In this document: positions 1 through 9,302 of the stretch, piece by piece
Numbering within the stretch: the stretch's first letter is position 1
How the letters are laid out: every line of letters begins with the position of its first letter
Assembly: GCA_963716925.1 (NCBI GenBank)
Contig: CAVQUX010000010.1
Location: 682,001 to 746,000 of the forward strand
Reading direction: 5' to 3'
From: DAISKN01 sp963716925
GTDB taxonomy: Bacteria; Acidobacteriota; Vicinamibacteria; Marinacidobacterales; SMYC01
DNA length: 64,000 nucleotides
Translations under genes and position numbers: made by a program
Notes under the pieces: generated by a model
Seen by the model: only the letters and a program-made list of their open reading frames with translations
What the model was told of the DNA's origin: nothing
Databases searched by the model: none

Positions 1-1942
1 CCACCTCTCCCATGCTATGGCCGACGACGGCGGAGGGCTCGACTCCCCAGGCTCGGAAAACCTCGGCCAGACCTACCTGAACCGCACAGAGCGTAGGCTG
101 CACGACGTCGACTCGATCGAGCAGCGAAGGCTCCCCCTCCCCCTTCAGCACCGCGCCCAGCGACCAGTCGACCCAGGAAGGCATGGCGCTCTCGAATCGC
201 TCTACGGACGCGGAGAAGACCGGCTCCCGCTCCAGCAGGTCCCCGGCCATACCCCACCACTGTGAACCTTGTCCCGGAAAAACGAACACGATCCGGGGAG
301 GACGGCGCGGAATCCTTCTTCCGCAGCTCAATCCCGAAAGGAGCTCGCCGTCCAGATAGGCCGACAGCTTGGAGACGAGGTCTTCCCTCGAAGCGCCGAC
401 CACCGCGAGTCGATGATCGTGATGCGTCCGGCGAACGCCCGCGTTGTAACAGACGTCCCTGACACGGCTCTCGACGGACTCGCCTTCCGCCCCGAAAGAC
501 TCCATGAGCAACCGGTAAGCCCGCGCCGAGTCCTTCAGAGCCGCTTCGGAGTCTGTCGAGAGGGTGAGCACGTGCGGACGCGGGACCCTTTCGCTCCCGT
601 CGCGCTTTTCGGCGGGAGCGATTCTCGCCACCTCTTCGACAACGACGTTGGCGTTCGTGCCGCCGAATCCGAACGAGCTGACGCAGGCTGCAGCGGGGCG
701 CAGTTCTTCCGGCCAGGGTGCCAGACTGTCGGCGACCCGAAGGCGCAGCTTATCGAAGGGGATGTACGGATTGGGCTTCTCGAAGTGGAGACTCGGAGGG
801 ATCTCTCCATGCTGGAGAGCGAGGATGGTCTTGATGAGTCCCGCGATTCCCGCCGCGGCCTCCAGGTGCCCGAAGTTGGTCTTCACCGACCCGACGCTCA
901 CCGGCGGAAGCGCGCGGTCACGGCCCGCGGATAGAACGCTTCCGAGAGCATCGAGCTCGATGGGGTCGCCCAGGCTTGTCCCGGTTCCATGCGCTTCCAC
1001 GTAACCGATGCGAGACGGAGAGACTCCGGCCACTCGAAGCGCCCGCTGGACTACGGCGCGCTGCGCCAGACCGTTGGGAGCCGTCAGCCCGTTGGACCGG
1101 CCGTCCTGGTTGACCGCCGTTCCGCGGATCACGGCCGCGACACGGTCATTGTCCTCGATGGCCGCCGAAAGAGGCTTGAGCACGACGATGCCGGCACCCT
1201 CGCCGCGAACATATCCGTCCGCACTGGCGTCGAAAGCTTTACATCGTCCGTCCGCCGCCATCGCCTTCAATTTGGAGAAACCCACGGTGACGGCGGGGGC
1301 GAGAATGACGTTGACCCCGCCCGCCAGCGCGAGCGTCGATTCCCCGCACCAGAGGCTCTGGCAGGCGAGATGCACGGCGACCAGAGAGGAAGAGCAGGCG
1401 GTGTCGACGGCGAGGCTCGGTCCGCGGAAGTCGAGGAAGTAGGAAATCCGGTTGGCGACCATGCTCGTGGCTCCGCCGGTGTTGACGTAGCCGTCCCGTA
1501 TTTGGTCGACGTGATTGAGCTGCGCTCCAGCGTAATCGAAGCTCGAGGCGCCGATGAAGACCCCGACGGGAGAGCCCGCGAGACTCGTCGGCACCAGGCC
1601 CCCGTCCTCGAGAGCTTCCCAGGCCACCTCGAGAAGCAGTCGCTGCTGGGGGTCCATGTGTGTCGCTTCTCGCGGAGAAATGCCGAAGAAGGACGGGTCG
1701 AAGTCGAAGACTCGGTCGAGGAAGCCGCCCCAGCGCGTCGTCATCTTTCCCGGCGCCGATGGATCCTCGTCGAAGTAGTCTTCGATGGCCCAGCGATCCT
1801 CCGGAACCTCGGTAACGGCATCGACGCCTTCGCGGAGCAGCTTCCAGAACGCGGCCGGACCTCCGGCTCCGGGAAACCGGCATCCGATCCCCACGACGGC
1901 GATGGGTTCGCCCAATTTCGCTCCTGAGGTGGTGTCAGTCAC
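1..1942 (-). CDS. Modular type I polyketide synthase, KS-AT, cut by window edge
   Basis: The reading frame is open from a GTG at 1942 to the window edge, giving 647 residues of a larger protein. A ketosynthase fills about residues 10-440: nucleophile motif DTACSSSL (Cys near 183), EAHGTGTSLGDPIE and the NFGHLEAAAG histidine box are all present. A cis-acyltransferase begins near 550 (FPGQGSQWWG) and the window ends inside its GHSMGE nucleophile elbow. The THMDPQQRLLLE and LEVAWEALEDGG segments are of the ordinary modular cis-AT kind, unlike the Pfa-type synthases at 26-40 kb. It lies 86 bp after the acyl-AMP ligase, so it probably extends an acyl chain handed over from that protein. The GTG start is chosen because the KS fold begins directly after it; there is no strong ribosome site. 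Confidence 0.9.
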   Translation of the reverse strand, partial: MTDTTSGAKLGEPIAVVGIGCRFPGAGGPAAFWKLLREGVDAVTEVPEDRWAIEDYFDEDPSAPGKMTTRWGGFLDRVFDFDPSFFGISPREATHMDPQQRLLLEVAWEALEDGGLVPTSLAGSPVGVFIGASSFDYAGAQLNHVDQIRDGYVNTGGATSMVANRISYFLDFRGPSLAVDTACSSSLVAVHLACQSLWCGESTLALAGGVNVILAPAVTVGFSKLKAMAADGRCKAFDASADGYVRGEGAGIVVLKPLSAAIEDNDRVAAVIRGTAVNQDGRSNGLTAPNGLAQRAVVQRALRVAGVSPSRIGYVEAHGTGTSLGDPIELDALGSVLSAGRDRALPPVSVGSVKTNFGHLEAAAGIAGLIKTILALQHGEIPPSLHFEKPNPYIPFDKLRLRVADSLAPWPEELRPAAACVSSFGFGGTNANVVVEEVARIAPAEKRDGSERVPRPHVLTLSTDSEAALKDSARAYRLLMESFGAEGESVESRVRDVCYNAGVRRTHHDHRLAVVGASREDLVSKLSAYLDGELLSGLSCGRRIPRRPPRIVFVFPGQGSQWWGMAGDLLEREPVFSASVERFESAMPSWVDWSLGAVLKGEGEPSLLDRVDVVQPTLCAVQVGLAEVFRAWGVEPSAVVGHSMGEV

Positions 1943-2028
1943 GTTCCATCGGCTCCGTGGTCCTCCGCCCCAAGAGCGGCACGACGCCTTCGGCGGCGCT
2001 CGGCCCGCTTCCGAGTGTCGGAAGGTTC

Positions 2029-4155
2029 TCAGCGGCTCGCGGTATCGTCCCTCGCGCTCACCAGGTGTCGGGCGAGCAACTCGATTGTTGGGTAGTTCCA
2101 GAACAGCATCGGCGCGATAGGCGACCCGGTGTACTCCTGGAGCTCCGCAACGAGCTCCAGGGCATCGGCGGAGTCGAGACCGTAGCTTGCGAACGGCTCG
2201 CTCACATCGACCTCCTGCACCCCGAGCCGGGAACGAGCCTTGAGCCGCTCGATCATGAAGTTCTCGATTTCCGTCTGGGTGGTCGGTCGTCGTCGCCCGC
2301 TCAGCTCCGCCGGTCGGCTCGAGGCCGTCGATTCCTCGCGCCACTCGCCGAGGGGGCGGAATTCGCCTCGCTTCCACAGCTCGCGACAGGCCTGCCTCTG
2401 AATCTTGCCGCTGGACGTTTTGGGGACGCTCCCGAACGGAACCACGAGGACGGCATAGGGCGCGATCTCGTGCTCTTCCAGGATCGCCCGTCGAATGGCC
2501 TGAATCGGCTCCGCCATGTCGTCGTGACGGTTTTGGCGCTCCACTTCCTGCACCACCACGAGCCGCTCCTCGCCATCGACGTCGGTCGCGAACGCCGCGC
2601 CGCAGGTGGGGCGAAGCGCGGAATGGCTCTTCTCCATCGTCGATTCGATGTCGTTGGGGTAGTGATTCCGGCCCCGGACGATGATGACGTCCTTCACCCG
2701 GCCCGTTACGTACAGCTCGCTCTCGAGGACGAATCCGAGGTCCCCGGTCCGAAGGAATGGACCTCCTTCCTCGTAGGGGATCGTCCCGCCAAAAACCTCT
2801 CGAGTCTCCTCCGGCCGGTTCCAGTACCCCTTCGCGACGCTCGCCCCCCGGATCCAGACCTCCCCGATCTCCCCCGCGCATCGGCGGGATCCGGTGGCCG
2901 GGTCCACGATCGCCACCTCCATGCCGAGGGCCCCAACGCCGCAGCTCACGCGCTCGGTGCCGCCTGGACTGCCCTCCTCCACCGGCTCGACTTTGGCCCT
3001 CGACAGGAGCTGCGAAGCGAGCCAGGTGGCGCGCGGTTCCCGCGGCCCGGGAACCGACGTCGCCATCAGCGTGGCTTCCGCCAGGCCATAGGCGGGACAG
3101 AACGCCCGCCGGCGAAAACCGAAGGGACCGAAGACTTCGACGAAACGATCGAGTGTCTCGGGGCGGAGCGGCTCCGCACCGTTCACCGCAATTCGCCAAC
3201 GACCGAGCTCCAGACCCGCCCGGCGCTCGGGCCGGATCTTGCGCACGCAGAGGTCGTAGGCGAAGTTCGGAGCCGCGCTGTGCGTTCCCCGGTACGCCGT
3301 CATCGCTTCGAGCCATCGCTCCGGGTGCTGGAGGAACGAGGCCGGCGACAGGATGTGGCATGGGAAGCCGACGTAGAGCGGCGTGAGAAGGCCGAACACC
3401 AGACCCATGTCGTGAAAGTGAGGGAGCCAGGTGACGGCGACGCTCTCTTCGGGTGTGGCGACCCCGTCCTCGGCCTGGACGGCGATGGACGTGAGGTTGT
3501 GCCAGAGGTTTTCGTGGGACACCACGACCCCTTTGGGGGTGCTCGTCGAGCCCGAGGTGTACTGAAGATAGGCGATCTCGTGCCGCTCCGGCTCGAGCTC
3601 GCCGGCATCGAACGGCAGCTCGTCGTCGAGCGCGTCCGTGGGGATCCAGGCGAGCCGTCCGTCGCCGGCGGCCTCGCCGGCCTTCGCTTCCCCTCCGAGA
3701 AGGTCCAGCACTTCGCTCGTGGTGAGAGCCACGGTCGCGCCGGAGTCCCGGGCGATCTCTCGAATGCGCGCATCCACTTTGCGTCTCTTCGGTGGGTATG
3801 CGGGCACGGCGATGGCCCGGGCATACAAGCAACCGAAGAACCCGACGAGAAAATCGAGCCCGGGCGGATACAGCAGGAGAACGCGCTCTCCCCGCGCGCC
3901 ACGACGTTCGAGCCTCGCGGCCACGGACCGAGCCCGCCGATCGAGATCTCTGAAAGTGAGGAGCCCCTCCGGTTCGCCCGCGTCGTTCAAGAACCGATAG
4001 GCGGTCATCGATCCCTGGTCGCGCGCCCTCGAGCGCAGAATCGCCGTCACCGGCCGGAATTCCACGGACTGCGGATCCAGAACGTCGGCGGCCCGCGTGG
4101 CCAAGCGGGTCTGCACCACGCTGTTCCCTCCTACCATCCCATGAGTCCCTGACAA
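2029..4155 (-). CDS. Fatty acyl-AMP ligase (FAAL) fused to an acyl carrier protein
   Basis: 708 aa. The N-terminal ~590 residues are an ANL-family adenylating enzyme. The phosphate-binding loop YTSGSTSTPKG, the RTGDLGF motif and the YPPGLDF/VPAYPP segments typical of FAALs are visible. A linker near 620-630 leads to an ACP whose phosphopantetheine serine sits in GLDSADALELV (near residue 665). Expected role: activate a free fatty acid as acyl-adenylate and load it on the fused ACP for the PKS encoded next. The start overlaps the 3' end of the radical SAM gene by 25 bp (an internal ATG six codons later still overlaps), which suggests translational coupling. The substrate chain length cannot be read from the sequence. 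Confidence 0.92.
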   Translation of the reverse strand: MSGTHGMVGGNSVVQTRLATRAADVLDPQSVEFRPVTAILRSRARDQGSMTAYRFLNDAGEPEGLLTFRDLDRRARSVAARLERRGARGERVLLLYPPGLDFLVGFFGCLYARAIAVPAYPPKRRKVDARIREIARDSGATVALTTSEVLDLLGGEAKAGEAAGDGRLAWIPTDALDDELPFDAGELEPERHEIAYLQYTSGSTSTPKGVVVSHENLWHNLTSIAVQAEDGVATPEESVAVTWLPHFHDMGLVFGLLTPLYVGFPCHILSPASFLQHPERWLEAMTAYRGTHSAAPNFAYDLCVRKIRPERRAGLELGRWRIAVNGAEPLRPETLDRFVEVFGPFGFRRRAFCPAYGLAEATLMATSVPGPREPRATWLASQLLSRAKVEPVEEGSPGGTERVSCGVGALGMEVAIVDPATGSRRCAGEIGEVWIRGASVAKGYWNRPEETREVFGGTIPYEEGGPFLRTGDLGFVLESELYVTGRVKDVIIVRGRNHYPNDIESTMEKSHSALRPTCGAAFATDVDGEERLVVVQEVERQNRHDDMAEPIQAIRRAILEEHEIAPYAVLVVPFGSVPKTSSGKIQRQACRELWKRGEFRPLGEWREESTASSRPAELSGRRRPTTQTEIENFMIERLKARSRLGVQEVDVSEPFASYGLDSADALELVAELQEYTGSPIAPMLFWNYPTIELLARHLVSARDDTASR

Positions 4156-5306
4156 CGCGTGCAGACCGGGAGCAAGCCGCCTTCACCCTTCAAGAGGTTC
4201 CGAAATCCGCGCATCTTGTCGTTGTTCCAGAGCTCGAGAATGCTCCGTTCCTTGATGTTGCCGACGACGACGTCGGGATAATCGCGGCAGGTCACGACGT
4301 CGCCGTTGGGCATGATCTCGGTCAATACCCAGGGCGAGACGCATTTGGAGTGTCCGAAGGACTTGGTGTGGTCGGCGTAATAGACCGGCACTTCTTCGGG
4401 CTTCAGGTCGGGCACGAAGACGTAGGGGAACTTCCAGTCTCTCGATTTGATTCGGGCCACGCTGCGAACCACCACATCGGGATCGATCTCGTTCACGCTC
4501 CAAACCCAACCGCGCCAGGACCAGGGAGTCACCCCCAGGCTCTCCTTCATGACGGCGGTGTGCCGGTCCCCGCTCTCGGCCGTCTGGAACCAGCCGTAGT
4601 ACACGAGCATCATGTCCGCCCCCAGCTCCTCGCCCAGCTCGAACACCTCCTCGAGGTTGTGCTCGTTGTCCTGGGTGACGACGGAGATGAGCACGATCTG
4701 CGGCCTGGTCTTGCCGACTCGTTTCTTCTCCGCCTGGATGTCGCGGACCGCCTGCACGGTCTCGTCGAAAGCGCCCTTGTAGCCGCGGATGTTGTCGTGG
4801 GTCTCGCGCGGGCCGTCGATGGAGAGCATCATGACGTCCAGCCCGATGTCGACGAGCGTCGGGATGTGCTTCCGCAGCTTGGTGCCATTGGTCACCACCG
4901 AGACCGCGAACCGCTTCTCCTTCATGTAGGTCATGAGCGGCAGCAGGTCGGGATAGAGAAAAGGCTCCCCTCCCCATATGTAGACCCACGGCCGAACCCC
5001 GGAGAGGTCGTCGACCATCCGCTTGTAGACTTCGAGGGGCACCGTCTGTTTGATCTGCTCCGACGGGCGGGTGAAGTTGTAGCCGTTCTCACCCCACTGC
5101 GCGCACATCTTGCACCTGAGGTTGCAGGCGTCGATGATCTTCATGTCGATCTGAGCGGGCGGCGCGCTCCGGCCGTCCCGGAGCCAGTAGTCGAAATGGC
5201 TCGTCACTCGCTTTCGCAGCCCGGATCGAAACCCCGGGCCGATCGCATCGGTGTTGTCCAAAGCTCGGATCATAGCCGCCACGGGCATCCTGCTAGCCAT
5301 TCCCAT
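4131..5306 (-). CDS. Radical SAM protein with SPASM-like C-terminus
   Basis: 391 aa. The CNLRCKMC motif (Cys 61, 65, 68) binds the radical-SAM [4Fe-4S] cluster. The C-terminal third has a cysteine-bearing SPASM-like region: KCVSPWVLTEIMPNGDVVTC near 325-345, then a CTRC pair close to the end. Such proteins carry auxiliary clusters and modify peptides, sugars or lipids; no substrate is evident. It sits between the SnoaL-like gene (46 bp away) and the FAAL gene (overlap), so it is likely a tailoring or precursor-making enzyme of the same pathway. No small peptide precursor was recognised nearby, which argues weakly against a RiPP role. Confidence 0.88.
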   Translation of the reverse strand: MGMASRMPVAAMIRALDNTDAIGPGFRSGLRKRVTSHFDYWLRDGRSAPPAQIDMKIIDACNLRCKMCAQWGENGYNFTRPSEQIKQTVPLEVYKRMVDDLSGVRPWVYIWGGEPFLYPDLLPLMTYMKEKRFAVSVVTNGTKLRKHIPTLVDIGLDVMMLSIDGPRETHDNIRGYKGAFDETVQAVRDIQAEKKRVGKTRPQIVLISVVTQDNEHNLEEVFELGEELGADMMLVYYGWFQTAESGDRHTAVMKESLGVTPWSWRGWVWSVNEIDPDVVVRSVARIKSRDWKFPYVFVPDLKPEEVPVYYADHTKSFGHSKCVSPWVLTEIMPNGDVVTCRDYPDVVVGNIKERSILELWNNDKMRGFRNLLKGEGGLLPVCTRCQGLMGW

Positions 5307-5352
5307 ACTCCTTGTTTCGTATCATTCTCTCGACTCCCGGATGAGGTCGGCG

Positions 5353-5751
5353 TCAGATGTGAAACCGGTAACCTCGCTCCAGCCCGAGCTTGAGCTCTTT
5401 GAACTGAGTACCTTCGAATACGAACGTCCCCGTGCCGCGAAAATCGTCGAGCCGTACCGCTTTCAAGCGCGGGCTGGTGAAGACCGCCTTCACCCGCACC
5501 TGACCGCGGTCGACTTTGATCTCCTCGACCTTGACGACTCGGCCGCCAGCGGCGAATCTTTCGCGGTGCCATTTCTCGATCTGGCTCGTTCCCCGAAAGC
5601 GCCCGAGGCCGAACGTGGCCGGGCCGAAATGGATCACGGCGTCTTCGGTGAAATAGGACAGACAGGAATCCACGTCTTTGTCCTCGAAGCTCTTGATGTA
5701 GCCTTCGACCGCGGTGCGCTTGTCGGTATCGGCGGCAACCATGTTCTCCAT
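5353..5751 (-). CDS. SnoaL-like / NTF2-fold protein
   Basis: 132 aa. The pattern of an N-terminal helix (VEGYIKSFEDKDVD), LSYFTEDAVIHFGP, GTSQIEKWHRERF and alternating beta strands toward the C-terminus is characteristic of the NTF2/SnoaL cone fold. That fold includes polyketide cyclases, ketosteroid-isomerase-like and limonene-epoxide-hydrolase-like enzymes. No family-specific catalytic pair can be assigned by eye. The same frame stays open far upstream, but ATG 5751 lies two bases past the stop of the preceding gene and gives the usual family length. Operon position between an alkaline-phosphatase-fold enzyme and a radical SAM enzyme suggests a tailoring or cyclisation step. Function is inferred from fold only. 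Confidence 0.78.
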   Translation of the reverse strand: MENMVAADTDKRTAVEGYIKSFEDKDVDSCLSYFTEDAVIHFGPATFGLGRFRGTSQIEKWHRERFAAGGRVVKVEEIKVDRGQVRVKAVFTSPRLKAVRLDDFRGTGTFVFEGTQFKELKLGLERGYRFHI

Positions 5752-5753
5752 AT

Positions 5754-7100
5754 TCAACCCACGAGCTCGCGCAGGACCGCAGGGTCCTTGGTAACGAGAC
5801 TCACCCCGTGTGATACGAGCGGGTCTTCGCTCAGCCCGAAATCCCGCATCCGATCTCCGATCCAACCCTCGAGCTCGTTCTCCATCTCGCGCGCGATGTA
5901 GCGCTCCTGCTCCGCCAGATTGTTGTTCTCTTCGGGATCGACGCTGAGGTCGTAGAGCTCGCGCATCGGCGTTCCATAGAGATCCGGCTCCCGTGCCAGT
6001 ATGTACTTGTAGCGACCTTCGCGAAGACACCATTTCGCCTGCCAGCTGCACTCCAGACTGACGAGCCGGTCGTAGCCGCCGTCCGTTCCGCCGTTCAGCG
6101 CCGGCCAGAAGCTCCTTCCGTCCATCTCCTCCACCGGTTCGGCGCCGATCGCGTCGAGAATCGTAGGAGCGACGTCCATGTGGGTGAAGATCCCCGGCAG
6201 GCGACGGCCGGCGGAGATCCGTCCCGGCCACCGGGCAAGGAACGGCACGCGAACGGTGGTCTCGTAGAGACCGTGGTGCTCGTAGAAAACCCGATGCTCG
6301 GCCATGCTTTCCCCGTGGTCGGCGACGAGCAGGACCAGGGTATCCTCGGTGAGACCCAGGTCGTCCAGCGCCTCGAGCATCTTCGCCACCCCGTCGTCGT
6401 TGTAGCGGATTTCCCGGTCGTACAGCGCCTGCATGTACGCCGGGTCGGTGATGGGACCGTCCTCGGTTCTCGCCCAGGTGTCCCTGGCGATGGCCCCGAA
6501 ACCATAGGGGTGGTTCCACCACTCCTCGAGAATGTGGAAGTCTGGGTCGTTGGGATTCCTCCCCTCGTAGAACAGGTCGCCATAGGCGGGCGGGGGAACG
6601 AAGGGATAGTGCGGGTCCCAGTAGTGGAGAAAAAGGAAGAACGGCTCCTTGCGGGTTCCGTAGTCCCGCAGCCAGCGAATCGACCGGTCGTTGATGTCAT
6701 CGCAGGTCACATTGATGACGAGGGGCATGCCCACGCTGGAGTCGATGTAGAACTCGTAGCCTCGGCCGAACCACAGCCGCGCCCGCATCAGATTGTCGGC
6801 GGCGCAGGTGATGTAGCCCTCCTCGAGGAGCAGCTCCGGCAGGAACGGAGCCTCCCGCCTGAGCGTGCTCTTTCCGGCATGGGCGACGACGCCGTGGTGG
6901 GCGGGGTGCTGGCCGGTATAGAGAGTCGTATAAGAAGGGTGCGTGGGGATCGCGGGACAAATGAATTGCTCGACGAGAGTTCCTTCCTTCGCCAAGGCGT
7001 CGATCCGCGGGCTGGTGGGGTGACGGTAGCCGTAGCATCCCAGGTGATCCGCTCGCAGCGAATCGATGGTGATCATCAAGATATTTGGTTTGTCTTTCAC
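5754..7100 (-). CDS. Sulfatase-family (alkaline phosphatase fold) enzyme, Thr at nucleophile site
   Basis: 448 aa from GTG 7100, preceded by an AAGAGAGA ribosome site. The N-terminus NILMITIDSLRADHLG carries the metal-binding aspartates of sulfatases. ADHGESM and the H-x-G-L-Y-E-T-T-VRVP segment match the second metal/active-site region. At the place where sulfatases have C-x-P-S-R the sequence is T-H-P-S-Y, followed by the usual T-T-L-Y-T-G. The formylglycine cysteine is therefore replaced by threonine and the conserved arginine by tyrosine. It should not be a formylglycine sulfatase; a phospho- or phosphonate-ester hydrolase or phosphotransferase is more likely. No signal peptide is seen. 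It is tightly coupled to the SnoaL gene (2 bp). Confidence 0.85.
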   Translation of the reverse strand: MKDKPNILMITIDSLRADHLGCYGYRHPTSPRIDALAKEGTLVEQFICPAIPTHPSYTTLYTGQHPAHHGVVAHAGKSTLRREAPFLPELLLEEGYITCAADNLMRARLWFGRGYEFYIDSSVGMPLVINVTCDDINDRSIRWLRDYGTRKEPFFLFLHYWDPHYPFVPPPAYGDLFYEGRNPNDPDFHILEEWWNHPYGFGAIARDTWARTEDGPITDPAYMQALYDREIRYNDDGVAKMLEALDDLGLTEDTLVLLVADHGESMAEHRVFYEHHGLYETTVRVPFLARWPGRISAGRRLPGIFTHMDVAPTILDAIGAEPVEEMDGRSFWPALNGGTDGGYDRLVSLECSWQAKWCLREGRYKYILAREPDLYGTPMRELYDLSVDPEENNNLAEQERYIAREMENELEGWIGDRMRDFGLSEDPLVSHGVSLVTKDPAVLRELVG

Positions 7101-7117
7101 CGTTGTCTCTCTTGCGA

Positions 7118-9302
7118 CTATCTTCTCAAGTCCTGCGGGGAGATGACCTCGTTCTCGGCGAGCTGGAACCGGGTCAACAGGCGCTGGAGGAACAAGTTGA
7201 AGTCCTCGACCCGCCAGCTGGGCAACCCGGGAATGGTCTCCGCCGGAGTCTGAGGCGCCCGGGTCTGAGGCGGGGGCTGCGTCTGAGTCGAACCGCCGGC
7301 GACGGCTCCCGTCTGGGAACGGGACCGCCGCGTTCCAGGCGCCGAACGAATGGCGCCAACGTAACCGCGGACGCGGCGGGTGCCGACCGCATCCGGGAGG
7401 GCTTCCGGATCCGTCGTCGGCGCGGGACTCGTCGGAACCGACGGAGGCTCGATCACGAGAGTCGACAGAACGGTGCGAGCACCGGCGACGTCCCCGTCGC
7501 GCAAGCGGGCCGAAGCCTCGCCGAGAACGCCGCTTATCTCGGGTAGGGGCGTTCCGCCGTTCCATTGGGTGACCATCTCGTCCAGCTTCTCGACCGTCAT
7601 CGGTCGGAGCAGAAGGGGCCATCGCGCGACGGTCGAGGCGGCCGAGGTGCAGCAGCCCGCCTGCTCCGCTACCACGAAGTAGTGGTAGGTCAACCTTCCG
7701 GCGGAGCCGGGGTCGAGGTAGTAGGTGTTCGTCGTCGAGGCGATCTCCTCGTACTCGACTTCGCTCGCGACCGCTCGCCGGTAAACGCGATAGCCGGTCG
7801 CCCCGGGAACTCCCTGCCAGCTCAGGGCCGCGGCGGCGCCCACGGGCTCCGACTCCAGGTGCAGCGGCGGAGCGAGATTCAGAGGACGGGGGTCGACGCG
7901 GTACATCTTCAGTCCATACCACGGGTTCGAGGTTCCCCCGAAAAGGCCGTAGGGAGTCGGCTCCCAGGTGCGCATCACGATGTCGAAGGGACTATCGAGA
8001 CCGGTCAAGGTGAGCATCGAAAAATCGACGCCGTTCGGCGAAACGTAGAGGTCGAACCCCATGTTGGGGAGGAAGCGCTGCGCAAAGCGATAGATCTTAT
8101 CGAAACCGGTGGCGTCGTTGGTCGAGAGAAACAGGTTGTTCTGGTAGGTGGTCATTCGGTGGAAATGATTCACCAGAGCATAATCGAACCCCATATTCAG
8201 CCCGCTGAGAGGCTCCTTTCGTCCTTCGCCAGCGCCTCTCGGCTTTCCGACGATGAGATCCCAGGAGTCGTCGGGATTGATACGGATGAGCTCGGCGGGC
8301 TTGTCCGTTCCGACATAGAGCCGACCATGGCTCACGTGCATGCTGGCGACACCCTTGCTCACGAAGTACTTGACGCCCCCCGCTGTCTCCACCACGGGAG
8401 TCAGATCGAGAAGGCCGTCCCCCTCGCCATCTGTTTTCGCGACCTGGTAACCCTCCAGGGTTCCGAGACCGAGGTAGAGGCTTCCGTTGTACTCCGTGAG
8501 CTCGAAGATTTGCAGTTCCTCGCTGGTGACGAAGCGGAACTCGTTGTTTCCGCCCGCGGGGTTCGACGACACCAGGAGCGGTCCGGTTCCTTGAAGGTTC
8601 CCGGCGACGATGTACAGGCGTCCCTTGTAGACCGCGGCCCCTCGAAGGTTGGCGTTTCGGCGGCCGAGATCACCGAAGACCGTGCCCGGGTCCTGGGGCA
8701 CCGGACTCCAGTGCTCGCCGTCCGCCGACCGGAGCAGCCGGGGAGGCGGCATCCCCGGGTTGATGGACTCCGAAGTAATGCCGGCGGCGTACAGCGCTTC
8801 CGTTCCGTCCGGATCGACGAAGGGGATCGAGGTTGCGAATTCCGATGTCCCTGGCGGTCTCTCGCGTCGGGTCCGCCGGGTTCTGAATCAGCTCCGACTG
8901 GAATACGCGGGTCCATTCGTTTGTCCGCGGCGAGTAGCGCCAGATCTCGGCCTGGAGCGGAAGATCGCGGAAGTCGGGCGTGCAATCCAGATCTGGGTCC
9001 GTTCCCCCTGGGTCGACGAAGGAGCGCGGTGGGTACTCCCACCGATCCCGCACGAGCGAAAGTCCAGCCCAGTTCATGCAAAGGTGCGCTCGGGCGGTCC
9101 CCACGTACAGATGGTCTTTCCACCATGCCATCGACCAGGCTTTCGTGTTCTGGCGATCTCCGAAGCCCTGCTCTGCGATCTCGACGAAATTGTAGGGTCT
9201 CTCGACCGCCAGGGCGCGGCCGGACGTTCCGAACGTTCCGAACAGGGACCCACCCATCAGAGCCGCTGCGACCATCCACTTCAGACGCTTCGCGATCATC
9301 AC
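7118..9302 (-). CDS. Secreted propeller-like protein with FN3-like domain, one frameshift
   Basis: Unknown function. A signal peptide (MIAKRLKWMVAAALMGGSLF, cleavage near ALA) starts at GTG 9302 or ATG 9299. The body holds repeated HLYVGT / RLYIVAG / SLYLGLG / RLYVGTD segments, suggesting a beta-propeller. A fibronectin-III-like unit follows (LSWQGVPGATGYRVYRR), then a proline-rich C-terminal part. It is a paralogue of the protein at 19048-21243, sharing the same order of segments including PVPQDPGT. One extra base near 8815-8826, next to a four-base G run, splits the frame: the upstream part reads to RDIGIRNL and the downstream part resumes at DGTEALYAAG. Total length is 3n+1, as expected for one insertion. 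The start overlaps the stop of the glycosyltransferase gene. Confidence 0.75.

Noticed and set aside
4131..5751. A RiPP pathway based on the SPASM radical SAM gene
   Set aside because: No short precursor peptide or RiPP recognition element was found in the neighbouring gaps, and the gene is embedded in a FAAL/PKS operon.
5754..7100. Annotation as a formylglycine-dependent sulfatase
   Set aside because: The C/S-x-P-S-R motif is T-H-P-S-Y, so the modified cysteine is absent.
5754..7922. A start at 7922 for the phosphatase-fold gene
   Set aside because: The extra ~274 residues are out-of-frame translation of the upstream secreted-protein gene. GTG 7100 has a ribosome site and begins exactly at the family N-terminus.
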